A DNA stretch of 64,000 nt from Anoplopoma fimbria (GCF_027596085.1 NC_072465.1:18430207-18494206), one strand, 5' to 3'. Shown: positions 1 through 27,529, counted from the first letter of the stretch. The notes: a model not told the origin generated them from the sequence alone. Made by a program: numbers and translations.

Positions 1-1829
1 GAATTAGATTTAACTACAACAAAAAGTCTCGTAGTTTTTCTCGTAGCATTTTCCCAAATGCATCTCAAAGGAATCACTGTTTTCACCTTTTTCACGGAGA
101 ATTAGATAATAAAGTTTAACTAGATCTGGAAGAATTTTGTTTAAATGTGAATTAAATAGTGTGTGCATGTTGGTGCTGCGTTCTGAAAATGTCCACCAGC
201 TGGACTTTTACATAAGTGCCCAAAAGGCCCATCATAGGGCAGGAGAGATGAGACCCTTTGGCCTGAGAGCAAAGCTTCTCCTGCACAGCTGCAGTGACGC
301 ATCTTCCAGATGTTGTTCGCAGACAAACTGGTGTTTGGGGCTCAGAGAGAAAGGATAGGCAGGGGGGTGTCAGTGCTCCCACAGTCTCATATTTTAACTT
401 GAATCTGTGTCTGCGGTCATGGTTCACTGTTACCCATTTGTCATTAAACATGGTGATAATGTGCAGAGCAGTTTTTTTCAGGTTGGATTCGGATTTAAAC
501 TGTACTTGTGAGGCAAAACATGGCTGCACTGGCACCTAAACTCAAAGCTGTGCTCCATATTAACCTGCTAGATTATTGTGAAAGTGATGAGTGTTTGGCT
601 TAGCACTGACCCACAACCTAAACTCATAAACAGAGCTAACTCCCTTGTGTCTGCCCTCGCCTGCCACTGTAAGACCCTTTCACCATCCATTTTTATCAGC
701 CACGCCGCCCCTTTCAGCAGAGCTACCAGCGCTCCATCACCACCATGAGCACTGCAATGGTTTTTATCACCCCAACTGACAAATTGTGGGATATGATCCG
801 TATCTCTCAGCAATTAGTTCCAGGCTGTCTCAGTGAGAGAGAGAGAGGGGATACTGCCAAGTCCACCTTCGGTATGTGCTCCGCTGATGCAGTCTGCGCT
901 GCCACTTTCCATCTGATAACCCCTCAGTTTTAACCGGAGCAGGCGGAAGAGCTCATTCTACCAGCTATTAGAGAAGAGGGCATCATTTGTGTCTGTTTCC
1001 TCTGCGGAGGGGACGGGGGCAGTAGGCTGCAGGCCGCTGTAAATCAGCACTCTCAGATGAAGCAAATTACATTCTCCTCTATTCAGACTGAAGTTTTTAA
1101 GAGAGCGACTCCTGAGACTCGGTCTGAGGCTCATCATCTCAGCATGCCGCCTCCGGCTCGCTTTACCAAATCTGTCACATAGATCCTCTTTCATTACCAA
1201 TAAACATTCTGCATGTAGCTATTATACTTAGTGGAATCTAATAAGGTATAAGCATTGCGTTTTACAAAGCGTGCAAATCAATTTGGTAAAAAGTTTCTTT
1301 CTTTATCTATGGCTTGTGCTGGCCTGTTGATGCAATGGAATGAGCACTGGGAAACAACTGTGTACTGGTCTTCATAGCTTTATGTGACAGACCAGTACAG
1401 GCAAATTCCAACTCAAGTTTTCATAACAGCTAGTGTGAATATAATCCTGTCGGGAGGTATCAGGAGGTACTACATGCACAGTGTCTTGATTGATTGTTAT
1501 AATACCAGTCGAGTACCAGCGGCAAGAGAGAAAATGACAATGGAGCTGAGTGGTGACAACCAAACCCAACAGGCAACTGTATTCCCGCCAGTACGGGTTT
1601 ATGTTTCATAAAGGAATAAATAGGATTTGTGTAGATTGTAGGGCAGAAATTGTTGCAATGCATCAGTGTGAATGTTCTAACAGTTTCTTATTATTAGAAT
1701 TTAAATGACTTTGGTACAGTGCTTCTGTACTCCTGATACTTATCAAGCTAATCCCACTCTCCTCTCAAATTCACACTCCTAGCAACTTTAATTAGCATAG
1801 TGCCAGTCTGGAAGGCAAGCAGGGAGGGA

Positions 1830-1877
<48 letters not shown>

Positions 1878-4800
1878 AAAGAAGAAGGGAAGCAGAGAGG
1901 AGGAGGAGGAGGGGGGGGGTATTGCGTGGTATGAGACAGAAGAGGATTTGTATGTTGAGGCTGGTTGCATCACCCCTCTGTGTTTTTGTGGATATGAAGT
2001 CAGCAGCACATTTTGTTTTGTCATTATCTCGGCTCTCGGTATTCATCTACCGAATGTTGCAAATTGGCTCCTGAAAGGCATCACACATTCAGTGCTCGTC
2101 TTTGACAAAATAATTCATGGAGGATTGTCTGAACGGGGGAATTCAGAAATATGAGTGATCCTATTTAAGAGAATCAACAACAGAGAGGGAGAGAGAGATG
2201 TTTACTGCAGTGCAGGGTCACACGTTTACAGTGTTTGTGATTGCATATTATCGTTGATCTGCGATAAGAAAATCCAAAATGCCACTTTATCGCTTCAATT
2301 CTGTTGGCTGAGAGTGAATGAGAGATTAAAGGCACATGAAGCAATGAAAGCCACAAAACTAGGGACTTAAAACTGCATTTTTGTTGTTTGAGGTTTGCAA
2401 CCAGACCCTCTTCTCGTTGTGCTCCACAACAACCTTCACACTCCTCCAACTATGTCTTCCTCCAAGCCTCCCTCTTTTGTCTCACAAGCAGGGCTAAGCT
2501 TGACTCATGTAAAATGGGTTACTTCTCCTCCATCCTCCCAGCCTCCCAAAACTTCCCCCATTCTAACCATTCAGAGATGCAGTGCAGACTTATCCAAGTG
2601 CACTGGATGCACGGAAACCTCTTAGTCCGTGAAAAAGGAGACAGAAGTGAGCCACATGAATTCCGCGGCACACTTGTAGGTAGATAGCGGAGACATGGAG
2701 GAGCGCCGCGGCTCTCTGTACTGCAGAGAATTAAACCGGATTGGGGAGAGCAGAGGAGAATCTGCGGTCCAAGGTGACTTTGTGATCAGGTTCCAGAGCG
2801 CAGCCTCAAATCCTCAGCTTCAGGCTGTGGGTTAGTCTATGTGCGAGCGAATGTGTGTGCGTAATGTATGCATGTGTGTGATAGCGTATGGACACTGTGA
2901 ATCGCCACTTGTGTACATGTTTATCCCGGTCTGTGCTGAGAGCTCGACAACCATCCTCTCGGCCAGTGGGGCCCATATGTTAAAAAGGAGAAAATGAACC
3001 CAGCTTTTGTGCTCACGAACTAAATAGAGCTTCAGCCTGTTTAGAAGTTTAGGTAAATGTATTGTCAACGTTAATGCAAGCCTGTTCATAGCCTAAAAAC
3101 ACTGTAAATAACAATAAATTACAAGGGAACCCTTCATTGACTTTCCTCCATCTGAGTTATTTCTGGCAGCTGAAGAGATTGTGATCGGACAACCATGTCC
3201 TCTTGAAGTAATGTTTATAGTCTACTAATTTAAAAAAAGCAAACGCATTTTGAAAGAAACGTAATGCAGGCTGAATCACATCTTTTATCAACATGATAAG
3301 AAAATGTCACAATATACTGTGTGAGCCAAATGTTTGCTGACAACTTATTTAATTTATCTTCCACTCAGTATCTGTTTGAAGCAACTGAAGCATGCTTCAA
3401 CTTCTTTATGGTTATGTTTAGCCACTCACAGCACAAGATCAGGCTCTTTGTTTCATATTGAAAAAACAACAGCGACTCAAAGTACAAGACAGAGTGTAAC
3501 TAAAACCACAATCTTTATGTGTTAGAAAAACAATTGCAACTCTTTATTTACAATTTTATTTTTATACATTTAAATTCAAACTACAGTATTAAGAACCATG
3601 ACATCATATATGTTAGAGAAATAGTTTTTCAAGGGAAATGTCTAACATTGCAACGAAGGGGCTGCACATAATTCCACGTATACACTGAAAACAATAGTAG
3701 AGAGTAGAGTTGGAGAAATAATAAAAAATGCAACACTGACAAAAGGAAAGTGGCAAAAGCAAAGAGCGAGTGTTTTGTGACTGCCGTGATGGAACACCTC
3801 CTTCCTAAGCTTGGATGACAACGGGGGAAGGAAGTTAAAATGAACATAAAAGAGGGGTAGGGTGAGTGGATGAGGTCGGAGGTGAAGTGGCACTGCGGGG
3901 TGGGGTGATGGGGAGTGTGTGGAAGAAAGGGGTGTGCCCCACCGTGCCCCCCCTCCTCTGGGCCAGGCAGCTGTTTGTCTGGCCCAGTAGGGGCTTAGTT
4001 CAGACCTTGGACCACGCTCCACTACATCCCAATAGCAGAGATTTCAGTGGAGCCACTCACCACATTTGTTTTGGAAGAAACTGATTGAGGGATTCAAACA
4101 GTGTCTTTGGACGCAATCAGGCCTGAGATAAAGATTTCCTGTTAGTTTTCCAGTTGCGTGTTGGAGGTTCGTCCTACACAGTCATCGCTGCATCCCTTTT
4201 TCTTACTAGTGAACATTTATACTAAACCGAGGTTTAGGCACAAAAAAAACCTCCCTGTCTTTGTAGAAGCAGCGACTGTGTGAGAAAAGAACCACATTCA
4301 AATTAAGATCTCCGTTGGGCTGAGATCCCTTGTAGGCCTATACGAGTTTATATGTATGTTTGTGTGTACAAAAAGAGGCAGTCCCCCAAAAAGCAGTGAG
4401 TATGTCGCTGTGTAAGTCCCCTTGAAAGTGTCCCTCTTTAAGACCTGTTTAAAAGGGACGCCCCCTCTTTGTGTCCACTGTTCTCCGTGGCGTATGGAGG
4501 GGCTTTTGTCCCCCTCTTTCATGTGCTCTCACAATGGCCCGGGACGTTTGAAACACAACAGTAGATGAACTGCGCTGACAGTGTATTAAACTCTGATGAA
4601 TTGCCTGTGCGAGGCATAGATCAATGTCCTTCAACCCTTAGCACACAGTGAAGCCCAGGCCTTGTCTTGGTTAAATGGAACAGGTTGCTGGCTCTTTTCA
4701 AAAGGGCCTGATTATATTCATGTTTTGTTGAAGCAGAAGCCTTTTTAAAATGTGTAAATCTTTGCGGTTCAAAAGAGTCCTATTTTCCCCCCTTTTCATT

Positions 4801-5467
4801 CAGGGAATTGACATTGTGTGTCTGCGCTTTGGTCCTTCTCGTTTTGTGAGCTTTTTTGCTATTTGCAGCCTAAGAACTCTGTGTGTTGACTCCAAAGTTT
4901 AAAACTTCTTTTTCTCTCTTTAAACTGACTTTTAAAGATTTAAAAACAACCACATTAAAACAGCACAGCAGCATCAGTATGCCAGTTATTGTTTCTCTGC
5001 GTCTCCAGAGAAGAAATGGCCTCTTTGAAAGCATCCACTAGCTTCACGAACATACTTGAGGTGTTTGATTTGGAGGCTAGTGGCCTACCTCTGACCTTTA
5101 AATGACTTCTCCCCTCTGAAGAGGGCTTAGGGCAGCCTGTTTACACAGATCACAGCTTCAGCCACTTAAGAACAACAGGGACAGACCACTGGGCCTCAAT
5201 GGCAGCTCCCACAGGGACTCTCTCAACTACCACCAGCACCACCACCACTCACGCTAACTGGCAGATTAATCACAGGTGGCAGGAGCCAGCAGACTCTACT
5301 GAGAGTCTACCGCAGTCAAATGCTCACAGCACAAACATAAATGGAGTTTGAGTGAATGGAAAATGAAACAAAAACAACTTGTAACCTGCAGGAGCTCAAC
5401 ATTCAAAGCTAAAAATGAGTAAAAAAAACAATCATTTGAAATGATGTGTGTGTTTTCTTCTCCTCAG
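1..5467 (+). other. pax7 intron upstream of the exon at 5468 (5' end outside window)
   Basis: No reading frame in this stretch resembles the paired domain, octapeptide or first homeodomain half, so it is taken as the 3' part of a pax7 intron more than 5.4 kb long. It contains an (AG)n microsatellite at 1833-1874, a G-rich run near 1900-1919 and a G+C-richer patch at about 2640-2840 with a short open frame, discussed in the findings. The rest looks like unique intron sequence. Confidence 0.75.
1833..1874. repeat. (AG)n microsatellite, about 21 units
   Basis: An uninterrupted AG dinucleotide run, continued by a purine-rich tail up to about 1919 that ends in a G run. Open frames reading as Ser-Leu repeats on the other strand here are artefacts of it. 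Confidence 0.97.
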
Positions 5468-19202
<13,735 letters not shown>

Positions 19203-21106
19203 AGCCCACCCCTGGGACGCATCCTGCACCACTCTCCTTCCCTCCTCAACCAGCCTCCTCCATTCTCCATCAAATCTGGACTCCAACTTCTCCGCTGCTC
19301 GCTCTGCAGCCCGGTCATGACATCAGCGCACAGACACTTTGCCTCGCTGTGCATCAGAGAAAAGTGACGCCTGCTGGTGCGACAAGACACTTTGGGGAAT
19401 TGAACTAAACTTTTCACGCCATTGTCAACCACCAGGCGGCTCTGCACCCTCTCTTCTCGATCTCTGGGTGTCTCTGCCTGCTCCTTGTACTCCTCCCCCA
19501 GCCCCAAACCCTGTTTAGTTTTTTGCTCAGAAGGCCAGACGGGACCCGAGGACACCAGAGGACGGTCGGCCGCCTTGGCGACGGGTTCCTGTTTGCCATG
19601 ACTGCAGTCCAGCACACATTTAGAGCCATCAACAACATGTACTTTGACCTTGCTGTTCATAGTAGTTAACAAAGCCAATATCATTTGAACGACTCTTATT
19701 CTTGTTCCATTTTGATATTGTTAAGATTATTGTTGCTGTTATATGATTATGGTTAATGTGATTTATGTTGTTCTTTGATTCCATTCGTATCTCTTTTCTC
19801 TGTTAGATGTTGGTGCGTAAAACACAGTGTGGGTGACTGAGACGATTTGGGAGTGAGTGTCTGTTGCGTGTGCATGTTTTTCGCGTGTCGGCACAGTCAC
19901 ACAAAGAGGGGATGATTGTTTTCCAAGCTGCTGTTCCTCTGCCTGTTCCCCGAGCTCTAATGTTCGTGAGCGATTTGACCTTCCCACTTTCATATTCATC
20001 TTGACATTCCTAAAGAACTTGGCCACTCGGTGGGAAGTCTGGCTGGATGGATTCTGCAGGGAATTAAAGCAGCGTTTTGGCGGCCAACAGCTTTCCCCTT
20101 CTAACCTCCATCCCATCCTTAGCCGCGGTCCATGGGGAGGGGGGCATTGTTTGCAAAAACAGGATTGGGGAAATTAATGTATTTTGTTTAGAAATATGGA
20201 CCTTGCCAAGGAGGGCTAACTCAATTCCCCCACCCCCCCTCCGCTCCTCCCAAATCCAATCTGCCAGGGAACCCTCTGTGACTTTAACAGCAGATTAAAT
20301 CACACAAAATAATGTCAACGCTAATTCTCAGTGACCCTTCTCATTACTAGCCAGTATTTCTGTTTTTATAGAATAATTAGCTCATTTTGTAAATGCACTT
20401 TCAGTTGGTTTTCCGCTCTCAGACTAAACAAGCATTCCTTTAAAAACATTCCTCCTTCAACAATCCACAAATATACTACAAGCATTCCAACGCTCTCTGT
20501 TATGAGATTAAAAAGTACACAAGCTGTGCCATTCACATGCACTCCGGAAAATCATATAATCCAGTCAGTTGTGAAAGGCCACAGGTAACACCGCTGATTG
20601 GCCCCCCTCTTTTGTTTGGACCAGAGGCCCCCCCCCTTAATCCTGCGCTTTGACGTTCTCACTGAAATGTAAAAAAAAGAAAAAGAAAAAAATTTAAGAA
20701 TAGTGGATATGAGACATTTGTGTAGCACTCATAGTTGACTTTTGACACAATCCAGGACCAGACGTTCCCTTGAGATGTACGTGATGTTTTCTTTGGCATC
20801 AGTGTGACGATGATGAATAGTTCACTCTTTATCTCGAGACAGGATTTGGTCCCCAGTCGCCTTTTAAAAACTGAAAAACTGTACAGTAGCTGGAGCAGAT
20901 TGTGTATTGTTTGTTTATAAAGAGTATGTTTTATACTAAAACAAAACTACGTTGAGTGGTAGGTAAGCAAGGGATCTGTGGAAGTAAATGTTTGATTTGA
21001 GTTTCCTTAACTGGCTTGTTTTTCTGTTGGTTTTGTTTTGATTGTATTTGATTGTTTTTACCTGTTTTGACCAAAAGTTTTGTTCTTGTTTTTGGGCCCA
21101 GGTAAG

Positions 21107-21112
21107 AATAAA
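21107..21112 (+). promoter_or_regulatory. candidate proximal poly(A) signal AATAAA (pax7)
   Basis: Canonical hexamer about 1.9 kb after the stop codon; the downstream sequence is A-rich rather than GT-rich. Confidence 0.4.
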
Positions 21113-21644
21113 TTTGTATAAATTAGTAAAATATAAATTCCATTAAAAAAAAACAACGTTCCAATTAAAAAGTGTTTAATAGAGGATCCAACTGAGCTCA
21201 ATGGAAAATGAAAAGCTTGGTGACACAGATAGACTACCTGGACCACAGGACCGCTGTATATTTGAAAGATGGCTGGATGAAACATGTGTCGGAGCATTTT
21301 GAGGGTTTTTCACAGACTGATTATTAGTGCAGACCAGACTTGAGTGGACCAGGGACCAAACACACCCGAACCCTGAAACTTTGGTGTGGGACTTAAACCA
21401 ACGGTTCAGGATGGTGATGGAGCTGGTGAACACGTCCTCTCTGCTCTGGGAAACTGAATCAAGTCACGTTGGATCTGTGGACCAATGAGACTTCAGGAGA
21501 AGAAGTCAAAGTAACGCTGACTCCGCACTGAATCGCAGCAGCTCCAACTGCTACGCTTAGACGCCTCACTCATGTGTATATTTTAAAAAGGAAGAATTTT
21601 AGAATCGTCTTTAGTGTATCAAACCCATTTCTAACACTTGCGTC

Positions 21645-21650
21645 AATAAA
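21645..21650 (+). promoter_or_regulatory. candidate poly(A) signal AATAAA (pax7)
   Basis: Canonical hexamer about 2.4 kb after the stop codon; a weak T-rich stretch follows within 60 nt. Confidence 0.4.
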
Positions 21651-21896
21651 CATTTGGATATTTAAAGCATACAACTCCTTATCCCCCCCTCCCCTCTGTT
21701 TGACCCTTAACCTGTTTAGTTGCTTTCTGACATCTGTGCTTTGCTTTACTCCTTCTTCTGTTTCGCATGTGTGTATATTATCATGGTATAATTTATTCTG
21801 CTGTATGAAGTATTAGAGTAGTGGGAAACTTGTACTGGTATTTACTACCTTCAGCCTGTTGGTGTGTTTACTGTAACACTGGCGTAACTGTTATCA

Positions 21897-21902
21897 ATTA
21901 AA
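21897..21902 (+). promoter_or_regulatory. likely distal poly(A) signal ATTAAA (pax7)
   Basis: The hexamer is followed at 21918-21960 by a T-rich then GT-rich element (tctcttttttttattgagcg onward), the best signal-plus-downstream-element pair after the pax7 stop codon. A further AATAAA lies at 21969-21974. Confidence 0.55.
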
Positions 21903-22622
21903 GATCCAAAAATGATTCTGCTATTTGTCTCTTTTTTTTATTGAGCGTGTTGATTGTTTTCCATTCAAAATAAAATGGAACAAGTCTCTGTCTGTTTCTA
22001 TGTATGTCCTTTGATTTTCTTGACAACCATTCATCCGATCGAGTTCACACATGGCAGGTGTATTTCTGAGGACCCAAGGAAGTACGTTGACGACTGTGAG
22101 GCTGTTTTATACGAGCAGCTCTCAAGAAAGAAACACTGGAGGCCAAGCAATTGGTTGAACAGACTTTTTTTACTGGGAGTAAAGTAGTGTGATTTGTCAA
22201 TTGATCTATTCCATGAAATTAATTTACAACAATATCTATAATTATAGTCATTTAAAAATTTTTGGATGAAATTCTCATCTTCCAGTTTCTCAAATGTGAG
22301 AATTTGCAGCTTTATATCACGGTGAATTTAATATCTTTAAGGTTTTAGATGTTAGGATATCACCTCGAGCTCTGATGGTTATTTTCTAGTATTTTCTGAC
22401 ATTTGTCACATTAAAAATGTAATGATATATCACATTTGGTTGCAGCCTTTGTGTGAAGTTTATGAGCCTTATGCACAAACTGTTTGTATACATACATATA
22501 CATATTGCATGTGCATATGTGTGTGTCCTCCATGTTCAAGTACATCAGTGGAGCCAGCGGGCCACCAGTAGATTGTTCCAGTGCTGCTGATGTGATTAGG
22601 GAGTGATGAGAGCTCAGACGTT

Positions 22623-22674
22623 CCAGACTCAGAGACCCAGACTCAGAGACCCAGACTCAGAGACCCAGACTCAA
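22623..22674. repeat. minisatellite, 14-bp unit, 3.7 copies
   Basis: The unit CCAGACTCAGAGAC is repeated perfectly at 22623-22636, 22637-22650 and 22651-22664, with a partial copy to 22674. Confidence 0.95.
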
Positions 22675-25600
22675 AGCGTGTCTGGTTGCAGCTGTAGGAA
22701 GTCTTTCATTGTGCCCACTGACCAGCAGCGCTCTCGTCTCCCGCCGCTGACCCAGGAATGTTGTCTGCAAATCTCTGCGGTATGGTGTGAATGCAGAGGA
22801 ACTAACGAGTGTGGTGTGAAAGTATAAGCAGTGATTCATATTACACGTCAGAGCAGTTGTGCCCATTCAGTTTTTACCATCAGCACTGCTGGAGGTATGT
22901 CAAACACGCCATCCAGTCCAGACTGATTTTAAACACTTCAATCATTATGTATATATCCGCTGCCACTGCAGCATGTATATCATTTTGTGTAAATTAGTAA
23001 ATACAGCAAGTTTTGTGGCGAAAGATGTATTTACATTTTCTATAATGCAAAAATAAGAACCAATACTTTACTGTTCATTTGCAATTAAATTAAACTAATG
23101 AAAGGCATCACTAATCACAAGTATTAACATCATTAACATCAAATTGTATTAGGAGATAGATGTGATGCTAAATAAAGTCAGTCATCATGAGGGGATATGA
23201 ACTATCATTCATATTTCATACTTTGTTAAAAAAAAAATTGATTTAAATGTCTCAGTAGTATAAATAGACGCAGGATATTTAGCATTCGCTTTAGATTTAC
23301 AGATTCAAATCAGCTTCGAACTGCACTGTTATCACCACACTATATCTTTGAGGCTCTGTTAAATTTGATGCAAGTTGAAATTCTCCCCAGTGTCTAATAC
23401 AAAATACACATTTTTAAAAAACAAAAATGTTTTTGGGCTCTTGAGCAGCATGTCAGGAGTATGGTCAATAACTAAATTTATATTTTTCTGTATGAGTCCA
23501 CTCCTCTAACATATTTAATATGCATTGCTAGGTGTCTCTCTGCCTGCTGTGTGTCCTCCTTGATATATTTCTCTAAAAGTTTGTGTTCTGGTTGTCCAGA
23601 TTAGACCTTGGCATGTGCTATGGTTGTCCCCTTTGCTCCAGCTTGTCTCCTGAGGTGCCGGCCCTGGAGTTTTGTCTCCATCCGGTCTGCTGTCACTCAG
23701 ACTGGACGAGGTGGCAGCTCAGGCGGTGGTGTGTGGGAGAGCTTTGTGACACTTCCCTCATCTCCTCCTTTGATCCCCTAATTGATTGACTACAGGAGCA
23801 GAGGATAAACAGAGCCCACAAGAGCCGATTCCACTCGCCTCTCTGGAGTGGTTTAGATAAAGTGCAGAGGCCCGAGCTCTCCGTTCCTCCTCTCGCCTCT
23901 CTATATGGACATACGGCCATTGAAGGTGGTTCTGTGCCACGGTAGCTTAGCCGTGGGCTGTGTCCTCAGACCCGGGCCTGCGTACTGCCCCTGTGCATAA
24001 ATGGCTGGCGGTAATGGGTTTGTTTAGATCACAGGGATGGAAATGAAACTCCTGAGCCTTCGCCGTAGCGACCAGGAGGCCCTATCGCTCAGGAGGCAGC
24101 GATAGAGAAGTCACAGCCTCAGCCGGGTCATACTCACTTTCAAACTGAGCCATGGAGAAAAGGCTCTGATTCAGATCTAATTTAGGACCAGGCCCCTGAA
24201 CCTGCACATGCTGTGATAAATAACCTGCTGCTGAAGACTCAGGAAAAGCCCTGAAGAAGAGGAAGAAGGTACAAACCACCAGCAAGGGCATCCAGGGAAG
24301 AAAAAACAGCCCAAAAAATGTCTCCATTTTAAAGTAAAATATGTTTGAATACATGACTTTAGAATGATTTATACCAGATATGATAATTATATTATAATTT
24401 TACAAATCTGTCTTCAGAAAGAGAGTTCAGAGCCGTGTGCAGGTATGCTAAGAAATGATTAAGAGATGCTCTGGGGGTCTTGGTTTTATTCTTTGAGATT
24501 ATGTGTCACGGGGAGTAAAAAGCTCCCAGCTGTCGCCATGAAAGCACTTACAGTATAATAATCCTCCAAATCCTGTAATTATGCCAGCATACGCCGTGTA
24601 CCTGAGCCTCAGCTTTGTGCTCGTCACCTCAAGGATCCCACTGACACAGACACAGATGCACAGCGTGGTGTGCATATATCTTCTACCCAACTGTGTGCTT
24701 TGCATAGGGAGAAAATCTTATTTTCAGAACATTTGAGGTATTTTGAATTTCATGGTTACCCCTCCCAGGTATTACAGATAGACAATCTGTCATGTATAAG
24801 TAAAAAGCAGGAGCTCAAATGAGGTATTGTCAAAGCTTGAAGTCGTCTGATTTACGAGAAACAGTGTCCCAATTATAAAATATTTCACCTATATAGCATT
24901 TCATCAGTTTACATTTAATCTATGAGATATAACTTCACATATGTGCCCACTATTGCAAATACAAGTGTTAACATACATTTACAAATACACACACACACAT
25001 CAATGTACACCTCCTTTAAAGCAGCTTTAAAAAAAAAAAAGGCGAAGAAAAAAGTCCAAGTAAAGTTGTAAATCTAAGAAATCTGAGCGAGATAAAAATC
25101 ACTGTGAAGCCAGGCTTGATTTACATTTAAAATCTGAGCTGTGCTCTCAAACTAATTAATATTAATAACAAAATGGAAATGAGTGCAGTGGCGGCCCTAA
25201 GTGAAGAGCAAGCTGGGTGCATTCAGACAGGAGATTCATATATAAGCCCTTTCTCAGGAGAGGTGGGCTCTAAACAGGCGTGACGGCAGGGCATAGACCG
25301 CCATACACAGTGACAATTTTTCTAGATAATAGCCTATCACGCAGGATACAATTTAAATTAAAAAATGCAATTTTCACCTTGAAATGAACAAATGATTACA
25401 GTTTCTACACAAATTAAGGCATCCAGGCTGTGCCTCAGTACTGTGCCAAGGCCATGAAACCTGACATAATTACCATGAAATACATTTTCAAATATTTGTA
25501 TTTTGTCCATCGCTTTAAAACATGCCACTCTGCCTTCTGTGGGTTTGTGATCTCACCTTCTGGGGGAAATACATAAAAAAGAGGGAAAATCATCAGAGAT

Positions 25601-25768
25601 GAAAAGCTCTTCAACAGGAGAGATAAAAATGTGGAAAAAAACAACCTCCCATACACACAGTAAATCAGCGCAGCTCTGCACAGCGGTCCCCGGAGCTATC
25701 TCTAAAAGCCAAATTACTGCTCCTTATCTAAGGAATCATATCTACTAGTTATCTGCTCCTGAGATGGG

Positions 25769-25788
25769 CTCTCTCTCTCTCTCTCTCT
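25769..25788. repeat. (CT)n microsatellite, 10 units
   Basis: A short perfect CT run. Confidence 0.93.
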
Positions 25789-27262
25789 TGTGCCTTGTGC
25801 TCATCGCTAGAAATGCTATTTATTTGTGATTACAGACACCCTTTGAATAAAAGATGTTTGTGTTTGAGATCCAAAGTTTTGGCGGATTCTGAACTCTTCA
25901 GATTCTTCAGAGAGGAGGGTTTGAAGGCAGAACACCTTATTTGGGCAGGGCTGCTAGGGGTGGTCTGCTGCAGAGAGAGGGATGAAAGTGTAGCCGATGG
26001 GAAATATGAGACAAGACCTCAACCTTCTCTGACGCTTCATATCACATATGCTTTCGCAGGGGATTCATACTGAGATGAGGTGTCGAATTGACTTTAAATG
26101 CAGAACCTTATGTTTGAAACACATGGAGACAGGAAGTTCTGGCATGTATTTTGAAGAAAGCTGCCAAAAGCTGCAAAGTTTGAGTTTTTGGAGTTTACTG
26201 GTTTACTGGTGCCCTAAACGGTGACGAGAAACATGAAAGTAAAAGAAAATGTTTCTAGCAAATAAATCGGGATGTTACATATTAACTATACAAACTACTC
26301 ACGTATTAACATGAGTGTTTTAAGAAGAACACAAACATTGTATGTCCAAATGTTGATTTTAATTGTAAGGTTCAGATTTCTAAAAGACAGATTCTTAAAC
26401 TTATTTTGAGCAAAGAAACTTTTTGAGACAGAGTGCCAAGATGGACAACATGTTAAAGCAAATCTTTTTTTAAGCGCCTCATTTTCCCTTCCATTTCTTA
26501 CCTTCCCTCTCTTTCCCTCCATCTGTTGAAGTCCCTCAGCCAGAGAGGCGCACATCAGATTTCAATAGTTGACCTCTTAATGCTGAGGTCAGTGCTGCAC
26601 CGGCAGCGATTTCACACTCAAGATGAAAGGGAAATGAACACTGAGGATGCTGGGGGTGACATGGGGGCCTGACCACACCAGCCATTGCCACTCTAACCGC
26701 TTCACTGCACCAGGACAGGATCTGAGAGGAGCCACGTAGGAGGTGCTAAGATTGAGGTTTGTCACCTGTGTAACAATGGTTAAAGTCACTGACCTCAGAC
26801 AGATATGCACTGATTGGCTTTCAGCGATGTTAAAACTCTGATAAACACACTTGTGCTATTGATTTCTAATAAAATAAACAGAAGAAGGTCAAGCAGCTCC
26901 ACTAGCACATGCAGGTCTGGAGAGCTGAGATCTAATGTGGCTCTCAGTTTATCTACAAGCTACTGAACCCTGACAGTTTTTTTCTTTACCACCCATGAAT
27001 CCTGACGCTTAGCATCAGACCTGCCCAGTTGCAACCGCTCGTTACTGGTGCATTTCTCCGAGGCCATTATTGAATGAACACTGAGACAAGGCTAGCAGTG
27101 AATGGACAGTTTGGTTACACCGCCGTGAGGCTTGAGCTCCTCAGAGTAATGTACCGCTTAAGTACCTGTCAGCTTTATAAAGGAGGGAGTAGACTGTGTA
27201 AATGTGTGTGTAAATAGAGTGTCAGATCAGGACCCCAGGGAGCAGAGGTGGGGAGTGTGCAT

Positions 27263-27264
<2 letters not shown>

Positions 27265-27358
<94 letters not shown>
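27265..27358. repeat. (TG)n microsatellite, about 47 units
   Basis: A perfect GT/TG run of 94 bp. His-Thr open frames on the - strand are artefacts. Confidence 0.98.
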
Positions 27359-27361
<3 letters not shown>

Positions 27362-27487
27362 CTCTTTTGTTCACTGATGCATATGTGTGTGTGCATGCGA
27401 GTGTCACAATAATGATCATTTAACCCTCCTCAGCATTCCCCAGGGCTCCACGTTCCCCTTTTTCTACTTCGTAGTGCTCCCGGCTCT

Positions 27488-27493
<6 letters not shown>

Positions 27494-27529
<36 letters not shown>
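27494..27529. repeat. (CT)n microsatellite, about 18 units
   Basis: A perfect pyrimidine dinucleotide run. Confidence 0.95.

Larger units (their letters stand above)
19203..21925 (+). other. pax7 3' untranslated region (putative)
   Basis: The sequence after the TAA is AT-rich toward the end and carries canonical signals AATAAA at 21107-21112 and 21645-21650 and ATTAAA at 21897-21902. The last is followed by a T/GT-rich stretch typical of a cleavage site, so the longest UTR would be about 2.7 kb. ACATTCC matches to the miR-1/206 seed occur at 20004-20010 and 20446-20452. The exact 3' end is inferred. Confidence 0.7.
21930..27260. other. intergenic sequence, no gene recognised
   Basis: Open frames are short and show no recognisable motif or flanking splice pattern. 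The stretch holds a 14-bp minisatellite (22623-22674), a (CT)n run (25769-25788) and a possible old interspersed repeat around 21985-22190 (phrases such as ccattcatccgatcgagttc look like repeat sequence known from fish, low certainty). The remainder is unique-looking and may include pax7 regulatory DNA. Confidence 0.65.

Noticed and set aside
1..5467. Search for the pax7 exon encoding homeodomain residues 1-46 or the paired domain
   Set aside because: No frame on the + strand matches; these exons must be upstream of the window.
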